From the NCBI GenBank assembly GCA_026984415.1, contig JALSSE010000210.1, positions 1 to 12,568 on the forward strand: a DNA stretch of 12,568 bases. The letters are read 5' to 3'. Under the pieces are notes generated by a model. The model was given only the letters and a program-made list of their open reading frames with translations, made no database searches and was not told the origin of the DNA. A program made the position numbers and the translations under genes. Shown here piece after piece: positions 7,801 through 12,568 of the stretch. How positions within the stretch are numbered: the first letter of the stretch is position 1; the number at the start of each line of letters is the position of its first letter. This stretch comes from Hydrogenothermaceae bacterium (lineage in GTDB: Bacteria > Aquificota > Aquificae > Hydrogenothermales > Hydrogenothermaceae).

Positions 7801-9255
7801 TATCATACCTATAGAACATAAGAATGGGATTATAGAAGCAAGTATTGTAACTTTCATTTCATCATTTGAAACTGCGAAAATTTTATCTATATTTTTTTTC
7901 AAAATAAAATTTATCTTTTCATGTGTAAACTGATTAAGTTTCTTTAATTCATATAACTCAAAGTTTAAATTCTTTAAAAAAAAGTATAAAAGATTTTCTT
8001 CTTTCCCAAATACAACATCATTAGCTATTAAATCAGTAAGGTTTTCTATCCCTATTTTTTCTTTAACAAAGTCCCATAAATCAAATTTTTCTATTATTTG
8101 AAATAATTTTTCTTTTGTTTCATCTTTTAATTCATCTAACAGTTTGGAATATTTAATGTGTTCCAGAGCTAATAAAATTTTATACTGCCATTCAAAATCA
8201 TTTAAATCAGAATCATTTATGATATTTTCAATCCACTTGATTATATTTTCTTTTGTTATTTCAAATTTTGCTAATTCTGTATTATTTGTAACTATTTCTA
8301 ATTTAATTTTATCTTCATTTTCTTTTAAGTAGTTCCATACATATCCAGGAATTCCAAACTCAAATCCAGAAGTAAAAAAGTTGGAAAATTTTTTCTGGAA
8401 TTCTTGTTCTACATCTTTTCTGTCAAAGAAAATTGCACGTAAAGGTACTATATGGTCATTTACTTTTAGGGATAAATCTGGTTTTTTTTCTTTTTCATTG
8501 TAATTTAAAATAGAAATCCATCCAGAGACTATAAAATCTTTTATTAAATCAATAGTTAAAATAATATTACTTAGTTTTTCTTTTAAAGGGGTTCCGATAA
8601 CCATTCCTGATTTTTTTGAATGTATACTGATTTCATGTTCTTTTTCATCTAAATATTTTTCTGGAATTTTAATTTCAAAAGCATGTTTTCCATCCCCGAT
8701 TCCTGCCTCTTCTAAATCTTTTCTGTATTTATCAGCGATACCTTCAGCAATATTTTTACCATCAATATAAACATTAATCTCTACTTTTTCATCTGGACTT
8801 TCTGGATTGTAAACCCATCCATAAATGTAATAGCCTTCTATAGCATCTATATTTCCTTTTATATGTTCTACTATTCCAGTTTGATTAAGTATTTCTCCTA
8901 TTTTATCTCTTTTCAACAAATTTTCACCATTTAGTTTTGTATTTTTATAAAAGACTTCTACTTTCCATTCTTTTTGATTGCGAATATTTTCTGGAATATT
9001 TAGTTCTTTCCAGTTTATTATAAAACCAGACTTTATATTATTTCCATTCGTAAATTTTTGGGAAATATCTTCTCTAAATATAAAAGGTTTAAATTTTCTG
9101 ATTTCAACTCCATTTATTTTTATTAATAGTTCATTATCTTCTATATTATTCAAATTTATAAACCAGCCTGATAAACCTTCTTCGTTAATTTTTTCAATAT
9201 AACCGTTTATTTCTATATTTTTGTTATTTTCAATATTCTTTGGAACAGCAGACAT
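4840..9255 (-). CDS. Giant bifunctional glycosyltransferase (3 beta-sandwich modules, helical region, GT31-like and GT2/GT92-like domains)
   Basis: About 1471 aa from the chosen ATG at 9253-9255, with GAGGT (9262-9266) six bases upstream. An in-frame ATG at 9313-9315 would add 20 residues but has only AGGAA almost touching it. Domains, numbered from the chosen start: three beta-sandwich modules at about 15-110, 130-225 and 232-332 (GYIEKI...SGW...GF.INW pattern); a long alpha-helical, solenoid-like stretch at about 335-890 without a recognised signature; a GT31/Fringe-like transferase at about 893-1110, with IRETWL, VVGGG, a KIDDD metal site (Asp980-982), ADGGGGYSLS (1041-1050) and the acidic EDKLIGDLL block (1076-1084); and a GT2/GT92-like transferase at about 1186-1430, with VRNEK (1192-1196), IVDNLSDDGT, WQQ and DADE (1271-1274). 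No signal peptide or membrane segment was seen. It leads the operon and probably adds two sugars in sequence to a capsule or surface glycan. Domain families are fairly sure; sugars and linkages are not known. Confidence 0.85.
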   Translation of the reverse strand: MSAVPKNIENNKNIEINGYIEKINEEGLSGWFINLNNIEDNELLIKINGVEIRKFKPFIFREDISQKFTNGNNIKSGFIINWKELNIPENIRNQKEWKVEVFYKNTKLNGENLLKRDKIGEILNQTGIVEHIKGNIDAIEGYYIYGWVYNPESPDEKVEINVYIDGKNIAEGIADKYRKDLEEAGIGDGKHAFEIKIPEKYLDEKEHEISIHSKKSGMVIGTPLKEKLSNIILTIDLIKDFIVSGWISILNYNEKEKKPDLSLKVNDHIVPLRAIFFDRKDVEQEFQKKFSNFFTSGFEFGIPGYVWNYLKENEDKIKLEIVTNNTELAKFEITKENIIKWIENIINDSDLNDFEWQYKILLALEHIKYSKLLDELKDETKEKLFQIIEKFDLWDFVKEKIGIENLTDLIANDVVFGKEENLLYFFLKNLNFELYELKKLNQFTHEKINFILKKNIDKIFAVSNDEMKVTILASIIPFLCSIGMIKRVEEFFDLDKLISSIKNRKDTYNKTVLLSLLSLKKDFKAIEELLWKINPNEGWVATECIYFTVNQFRKNILKFDSELIDKFYYAFINFIDSFHDKWFSRLYDKNIIQSAVNLLDTIKFTPDYVQKDYISFIVRNYGLNKNFWKFVGNDLLTENPDLQEAYNQYIKIYDVFTKKIFPEDYNEIVKSYSYFLLKENYDVKTFIRENIFWELRNNPENKKILKNLIDILINKDSEIIRFLTHPLIEEKSLFNFLDSQKINNSYDTIRYLSKFPLSNYFHSERKLLSDIKNKDYNSAYNLAFFLSQEKTKWVGLPFLFFLSMKDKNENILLKTLEKISQYVLKNKKTDKSIPSTIITTLQYLYLFKNNFNNEFIKFLVNEILDSLKNNEELTEILESLKKANLKLNFKNPFSDTLVVIYSCQKNLNTRIKTIRETWLKDLEELNIPYLIVVGGGDDNVRDDVLYLNVSDDYEYLPQKSLKLYEWIYYNTQFQYVYKIDDDCYFNVKEFFSKPTYKKHHYYGRIIERDLGTTNRLWHMKKSKSEFYKNSIDKSPEPSKYADGGGGYSLSRYAIYKLLKSLKTKEGQLLVSVSIMEDKLIGDLLRLSGISPSNEEYITYQRRKTHDAAKPVGLYENTFYPTKITPISMVHLDTDKDMYFIHNLKNKEYLLPKKIFSTIYDISDIYINQLELLTNSEKLQQLIKEEIHLIATVRNEKIIIPHFLEYYRNLGVKCFLIVDNLSDDGTRELLLEQPDVVLFSTDGKYSNSHYGVVWQQALMSNFSMNKWVLLVDADEYLIFPDCEEKSIYEFINFLEKNSYDSVRADLVDIYSCDNLDFIDFSKHKPWEYEMYFDTPTFIPYILGKGHYSNCDIPTLSHFRHRIIKYKTLSDFTAIKFPLFKYSPWIRVSEGIHFISGVEKILENRAYLLHYKYNKELKKKVIEEVKRKQHFNNAIEYKRYAVALSEISDMLYNKDYSTRYINSKSIIDENETT

Positions 9256-9261
9256 TTTTTT

Positions 9262-9266
9262 ACCTC
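9262..9266 (-). promoter_or_regulatory. Shine-Dalgarno deciding the start of the giant glycosyltransferase
   Basis: GAGGT on the - strand lies six bases before ATG 9253-9255 (Met-Ser-Ala-Val-Pro). It is the best-spaced ribosome binding site near the gene, and the reason for preferring this start over the in-frame ATG 60 bases upstream. Confidence 0.65.
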
Positions 9267-9327
9267 TTTTTTGATTTTCTTTATATTCAAAATTTGTTTG
9301 CCTGATATGTTTCATTTCCTTTTCAAT

Positions 9328-9339
9328 TTATGCTTTCAT
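9328..9339 (-). other. Three-codon mini-ORF (Met-Lys-Ala-stop) with strong Shine-Dalgarno
   Basis: On the - strand AGAGGTGG (9350-9357) stands ten bases before an ATG at 9337-9339 that opens ATG AAA GCA TAA. This ATG is in frame with the giant glycosyltransferase: without the TAA the reading would run on through the ATG at 9315 and into the protein. It may be a start-stop leader that tunes translation of the operon, or the remains of an older start killed by a nonsense change. Confidence 0.4.
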
Positions 9340-9379
9340 CTTTTAATTTCCACCTCTAAAATCTTTTTATAATAGTTCT

Positions 9380-9399
9380 AATTTATTTCAATTTATTTA
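9380..9399. repeat. Tandem 10-bp AT repeat in the divergent control region
   Basis: AATTTATTTC is followed directly by AATTTATTTA, two ten-base units differing at the last base and in helical phase. It sits close to the candidate -10 sequences, so it could be a protein-binding or bending site; in such AT-rich DNA it may also be chance. Confidence 0.3.
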
Positions 9400-9502
9400 A
9401 AATCGTTTCGGTTTTTTTCTTAAAAAAAATTAAATATGGCTGTGGTTTTTAATCAAATTTTAAAACATGTCGAATATGGTAAAATCAATAAAAACAAATC
9501 TG

Positions 9503-9507
9503 AAGGT
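9503..9507 (+). promoter_or_regulatory. Shine-Dalgarno deciding the start of the export lipoprotein
   Basis: AAGGT lies six bases before ATG 9514. The longer in-frame ATG at 9436 has no such site and would push the lipoprotein signal 26 residues inward. Confidence 0.65.
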
Positions 9508-9513
9508 ATAAAA

Positions 9514-10677
9514 ATGATTTTAAGTTCAAAAAAGAAAATATTTGTTACTTTATGTGGAGTTGCTGTTATTTCATCTATTACAGGTTGTGCAAATTTTATT
9601 CCTCAAAGTGGACCATCAACAAAAGCAGTTAAATCTGCCACTGATTCAATGGTAATTTTGAAACTAACTCCACAAATAGTCTTAAAAATGAATGAAAAAG
9701 ACGAATTAAACTCTTTTAAAAAAGAAATAGATAAATTTTTATCAAAACCATATTCTCCCCGAATAGGAAAAGGTGATATTATTGAAGTACAGATTTATGA
9801 AGCACCTCCACCTGTATTATTTTCTATTTCTTCTTACGGCAGTGTATCAAAAGGTGTTTCTTCTATAAATTTACCTTCCCAGTTTGTAGATGATAAAGGA
9901 TATATATCTGTTCCATTTGCAGGGAGAATTTTTGTACTTGGAAAAAGACCTGAAGAAGTAGCCTTAGAAATACAGGAAAAACTATCAAAAATAGCAAATA
10001 ATCCACAGGTTATAGTAAAAGTTCCTTCCTTTATCTCTTCAACAGTAACAGTATTTGGGCATGTAAAAGAAAGTAAAAAAGTAACTTTAGGGTATACAAC
10101 TTTAACTTTACTTGATGTACTTTCAAGCGTAGGAGGAATAACATCACCTATTGATAAAACTCTAATTAGAATAACAAGAAAAGATGAAGAGATAACTATT
10201 CCAGCAGAAGACATAATTACTGACCCATCATTAAATATAAATTTAGAACCGGGAGATGTAATAACTGTTATATTTCAAGATAAATCAGCAACTTTTCTTG
10301 GAGCTACTGGAAAAAATGTAGAGTTAGAGTTTGAGGCAAAGGGCATATCTCTATCTCAGGCTTTAGGAAGAGTTGGTGGATTAAAAGATGAGATTTCCCA
10401 TGCAAAAGGACTTTTTGTATTTAGATTTGAAAAAAAGGAAATTCTTGATGATTTAAATATTAAATACAGTGGTTATACTAAAGACAATAAAGTTCCTGTC
10501 GTGTATAACATAGATATGTCAAATCCAAATTCTATTTTTGTTCTTAGAGATTTCAAATTAAAAGATAAAGATATCGTTTATGTATCTAATGCCCCTTCTG
10601 TTCAGTTAAGCAAGTTTCTCAGTATGGTTAGAGATATAATTCAACCTGTATTTATGATAAAGGTATTAAGTAGATAA
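9514..10677 (+). CDS. Polysaccharide export outer-membrane lipoprotein (Wza/BexD/CtrA/KpsD type)
   Basis: The export channel protein for capsule or exopolysaccharide, expected as a ring in the outer membrane and periplasm. From the chosen start (387 aa): lipoprotein signal peptide with charged SSKKK, a hydrophobic core and lipobox ITGC, so Cys25 is lipidated. Next a Poly_export domain (about 78-170; PRIGKGDIIEVQIYEAP then VDDKGYISVPFAGRI and NNPQVIVKV), two SLBB-like domains (about 175-255 with TLLDVLSSVGGI, and 258-355 with LSQALGRVGGL), and a C-terminal amphipathic segment (about 362-385) that could be the pore helix. Length and the late GLFVFRFE block fit the BexD/CtrA group, used with ABC-transporter capsules, which agrees with the KpsC-like gene nearby. 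The ATG at 9436 is rejected (see the Shine-Dalgarno entry). It is transcribed away from the - strand operon. The specific subfamily name is less sure than the role. Confidence 0.92.
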   Translation: MILSSKKKIFVTLCGVAVISSITGCANFIPQSGPSTKAVKSATDSMVILKLTPQIVLKMNEKDELNSFKKEIDKFLSKPYSPRIGKGDIIEVQIYEAPPPVLFSISSYGSVSKGVSSINLPSQFVDDKGYISVPFAGRIFVLGKRPEEVALEIQEKLSKIANNPQVIVKVPSFISSTVTVFGHVKESKKVTLGYTTLTLLDVLSSVGGITSPIDKTLIRITRKDEEITIPAEDIITDPSLNINLEPGDVITVIFQDKSATFLGATGKNVELEFEAKGISLSQALGRVGGLKDEISHAKGLFVFRFEKKEILDDLNIKYSGYTKDNKVPVVYNIDMSNPNSIFVLRDFKLKDKDIVYVSNAPSVQLSKFLSMVRDIIQPVFMIKVLSR

Positions 10678-10707
10678 ATAAAAAAAACCTCTCCAAATGG
10701 AGAGGTT
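10678..10707 (-). terminator. Rho-independent terminator of the surface-protein gene
   Basis: A perfect 9-bp inverted repeat, AACCTCTCC (10686-10694) / GGAGAGGTT (10699-10707), with an AAAT loop. Read on the - strand it is followed by eight T (10680-10687, overlapping the stem foot), the standard intrinsic terminator form, 22 bases past the stop of the surface-protein gene. On the + strand it lies just after the export gene but lacks a following T run, so it would stop that transcript less well. Confidence 0.85.
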
Positions 10708-10712
10708 AAAGT

Positions 10713-10733
10713 AAGAAAAGTATTCTTTTTTAT
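10713..10733 (+). terminator. Possible weak terminator of the export gene
   Basis: AAGAA (10713-10717) and TTCTT (10723-10727) can form a short AT-rich stem followed by TTTTATT on the + strand. Only five pairs, so this is weak; together with the strong hairpin just upstream it could end the export-gene transcript. Confidence 0.25.
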
Positions 10734-12544
10734 TGGTTATGAAGATCTAAAGCATCTGGTTCTAATCTTAAATCATCAGTTCTCCAACCTGATTGGTAAA
10801 CAGGGAGAGTTCTGATTCCTCTTACAGTGTTTTGTAATACAGTAGCTTCAATGTCTCTTTCAGGAGCACCAACTGTGAAGAGAACTGAGAATATTCCATT
10901 GATATCTACAGAAGGACATTCAGCTTTAGCTTTGTTTAATATGTCTGAACCAAATATTCTGATTCTACCCTGGTCAGTGAATGTACCAACTAAGATGTTA
11001 TCACACCATTCTTCGTCAGAATCCCAAACTTTAGCTCTAACTTCTATTACTTTGTGGTCAGTAGGGATTTCAGAAGCAGGAACTTGAGTTATTTTAGCAG
11101 GGTTGTTATGAGTTATGTCAATGTAAGTATTCCATTTGTTCATCATAGGAGCCCAGAGAGTAGTACCGTTAGGTTCCCATTTTTTGAAGAAACCTTCAGG
11201 TAAGTCATTAGAGCTTAAGTTATGAGTATTACCCATTACAGTTAAAGACTCGTCTAAGTCCCATCTTACAAATCTTAATCTGTTAACACCATCAACGCCC
11301 ATGTAAACGTCATCTTTCCATACAGTACCGTGTGGAATATCAGAATCAGTGAAAGTTACATCTAATGTACAAGGTGAACCTGCAACATCTCCATCTCCTG
11401 GAGTAAATTCAAAGTTAGGTCCATCAGTTGTGTCATTTCCGTCACCATCTAAGTACATTCTATCATTGTCAAAGTCTAAAGCTGTGTAAGCAGCTGCACC
11501 GTCATTATTACAAGCATATCCATCGTTAGTATAAAGGTCAATATGGAAATCTGCTGGATGATCATCTAAATGAATGTAATCTTCTACAGTTTCATCTGGG
11601 TCGTTTTCTATGTTAATCATACCATCAGCAGCATCTAATTCTACATCGTCAGTTGATCCGATAATATCGTTGAAAGGATCGGCAACAAAGTATCTTCCGT
11701 TTGAAGGAGAGTATTCATTAATTAACTGTAAAGTTGGGTGTATGCTTAGTGCAAATTGACATTCAAAATCAATGAAGCATGTAGTTGCAGCATCTAAGTT
11801 TGGAATGTGTTGTGGAACACCAGCAACTTCTGCATATCCTTCAACATTCATACAGACTTTATCGTTTACAGTTGGTGTATTAATGTTAATTACTGGATTG
11901 TACATTGGGTCAAAATCTTTATTGATTCCAACTGTTGAAGCATCTGAATCATCATCGTAATCTTCTATTTGTGGGTCAGTACCCCATTCACATGCTAAGT
12001 AAAGTACAGCATTGTTTGGTAAAACCTGCCCGTTCTGGTTGATAATCAAGTCAAATTGAGATGCACCACCAACAGGAGCTGGAGTATAAGCAGCAACTAA
12101 TAAATCATTAGTATCTCCGTCATTGTTTACGTCAAATTCTCCTGCTGTACCTGGATCTGGATTTCCGTCTCCATCAGCATCAATAGCATTATCTTCATCA
12201 ATTAACAACTTACAATTTCCAGTATTTGGATCTAAATTTCCATTTTGGATGTAGAATCTAAGTAAGTTAGCTGTTGATAAAGAACCTGCTCTTGAGATGT
12301 ACATAAAAGTAGCACCTGTTGGGTTTCCAAGAGGGCTATTTACACTTGGATCAAGGTCGTAAGGAACACCTTGAACTTCTTCAAATGCTTCACATGCAAT
12401 AGTTATTGGGTCCGTATCCTTGATATTATCTGGATACTGATCAAAATGAAGTTCACCAGCACTTGCTGAAGCTATAACAGCAGAGCCAGCTACGGCCATC
12501 GTTGAGAACAATGCAGTTCTCAAAAGTTTGTTTGTAGTTTTCAT
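10730..12544 (-). CDS. Secreted acidic surface protein, S-layer-like candidate, function unknown
   Basis: No family recognised. Seen (604 aa): a Sec signal peptide (MKTTNKLLRTALFSTM... with cleavage after ASASA at about residue 29); a mature chain very rich in Asp and Asn, with ten Cys (51, 111, 185, 231, 256, 262, 345, 392, 514, 543), an even number fitting disulfides. Asp/Gly loops resemble calcium-binding turns: DADGDGNPD at 122-130, DVNNDGDTND at 138-147 and LDGDGNDTTDG at 366-376. No SLH-type repeats, LPXTG or terminal aromatic residue typical of outer-membrane barrels was seen. The start is certain: a full AAGGAGGT at 12552-12559 sits 7 bases before the ATG. The gene is visibly richer in G+C than its neighbours, with different codon choice, which together with the strong ribosome site and terminator suggests very high expression. 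A surface-layer or other abundant envelope protein fits best (inference). Confidence 0.8.
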   Translation of the reverse strand: MKTTNKLLRTALFSTMAVAGSAVIASASAGELHFDQYPDNIKDTDPITIACEAFEEVQGVPYDLDPSVNSPLGNPTGATFMYISRAGSLSTANLLRFYIQNGNLDPNTGNCKLLIDEDNAIDADGDGNPDPGTAGEFDVNNDGDTNDLLVAAYTPAPVGGASQFDLIINQNGQVLPNNAVLYLACEWGTDPQIEDYDDDSDASTVGINKDFDPMYNPVININTPTVNDKVCMNVEGYAEVAGVPQHIPNLDAATTCFIDFECQFALSIHPTLQLINEYSPSNGRYFVADPFNDIIGSTDDVELDAADGMINIENDPDETVEDYIHLDDHPADFHIDLYTNDGYACNNDGAAAYTALDFDNDRMYLDGDGNDTTDGPNFEFTPGDGDVAGSPCTLDVTFTDSDIPHGTVWKDDVYMGVDGVNRLRFVRWDLDESLTVMGNTHNLSSNDLPEGFFKKWEPNGTTLWAPMMNKWNTYIDITHNNPAKITQVPASEIPTDHKVIEVRAKVWDSDEEWCDNILVGTFTDQGRIRIFGSDILNKAKAECPSVDINGIFSVLFTVGAPERDIEATVLQNTVRGIRTLPVYQSGWRTDDLRLEPDALDLHNQ

Positions 12545-12551
12545 GACTACA

Positions 12552-12559
12552 ACCTCCTT
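12552..12559 (-). promoter_or_regulatory. Consensus Shine-Dalgarno of the surface-protein gene
   Basis: AAGGAGGT on the - strand, full consensus, 7 bases before ATG 12542-12544. It is much stronger than any other ribosome site in the window and supports high translation. The promoter lies beyond the window edge. Confidence 0.85.
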
Positions 12560-12568
12560 TTAAAGTAG

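Larger units (their letters stand above)
9256..9513. promoter_or_regulatory. Divergent intergenic control region between the - strand operon and the export gene
   Basis: This 258-bp AT-rich gap separates two divergent genes and should hold both promoters. On the + strand TATAAT at 9368-9373 is a perfect -10 match; the best -35 is TTTCCA at 9347-9352 (four of six, spacing only 15). On the - strand a TTGAAA-like -35 is followed by TATAAA, but at 14 bases, so the match is poor. No riboswitch-like fold was recognised. Confidence 0.35.

Noticed and set aside
9256..9315. A longer start for the giant glycosyltransferase (20 more residues)
   Set aside because: The only nearby purine run almost touches the ATG, while the inner ATG has GAGGT at ideal spacing. 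Kept as an alternative, not the main call.
9436..9513. An upstream ATG for the export lipoprotein, adding 26 residues
   Set aside because: No Shine-Dalgarno, and the lipoprotein signal would begin at residue 27. The ATG at 9514 has a good site and places the signal peptide at the N-terminus.
10827..11960. Short + strand frames inside the surface-protein gene
   Set aside because: They are antisense shadows of a well-supported gene with signal peptide, Shine-Dalgarno and terminator.
1..12568. tRNA, rRNA, CRISPR, insertion sequence, integrase or att site
   Set aside because: No cloverleaf, repeat-spacer pattern, transposase motif or paired flanking repeats were found when reading either strand.

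Overview
The window looks like a low-GC, Gram-negative, probably thermophilic bacterium. Gram-negative is supported by a KpsC-family (beta-Kdo transferase type) capsule protein and an outer-membrane polysaccharide export lipoprotein of the Wza/BexD/CtrA type. The AT-rich, Lys/Glu/Ile-rich coding and dominant ATA isoleucine codons recall Aquificota such as the Hydrogenothermaceae. That placement is an inference; no rRNA or marker gene is present.

Layout. (1) Positions 3-2077, + strand: the 3' end of a modular capsule-type protein whose 5' end lies outside the window, coupled by a TAATG overlap to a single-module KpsC-family protein. (2) Positions 2067-9255, - strand: a tight four-gene operon read from right to left. 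It encodes a giant two-domain glycosyltransferase, an Stf0-like sulfotransferase, a second sulfotransferase with an extra C-terminal domain, and a secreted GH128/Asl1-like glycoside hydrolase. Gaps are 12, 43 and 12 bp. The operon converges on the KpsC gene with an 11-bp overlap of the two 3' ends, where a hairpin sits. (3) Positions 9256-9513: a divergent AT-rich control region. (4) Positions 9514-10677, + strand: the export lipoprotein. (5) Positions 10686-10707: a strong terminator hairpin for the last gene. (6) Positions 10730-12544, - strand: an acidic, Cys-containing secreted protein with an ideal Shine-Dalgarno and different codon use, probably an abundant surface-layer-like protein.

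How they may work together (inference): KpsC-type lipid-linker Kdo transfer and Wza/CtrA-type export point to an ABC-transporter-dependent (group 2-like) capsule. The - strand operon would build side branches, sulfate the glycan using PAPS, and trim it outside the cytoplasm, giving a sulfated capsular or exopolysaccharide.

The least explained parts are: a C-terminal domain shared by the first gene and one sulfotransferase; a beta-sandwich module repeated in the first gene and three times in the giant glycosyltransferase; a bacterial GT31/Fringe-like domain fused to a GT2/GT92-like domain; a sharp T-depleted-to-normal composition change inside the first gene; and a three-codon mini-ORF with a strong Shine-Dalgarno ahead of the giant gene. 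No tRNA, rRNA, CRISPR, IS element or integrase was seen. No stretch over 300 bases lacks a gene.
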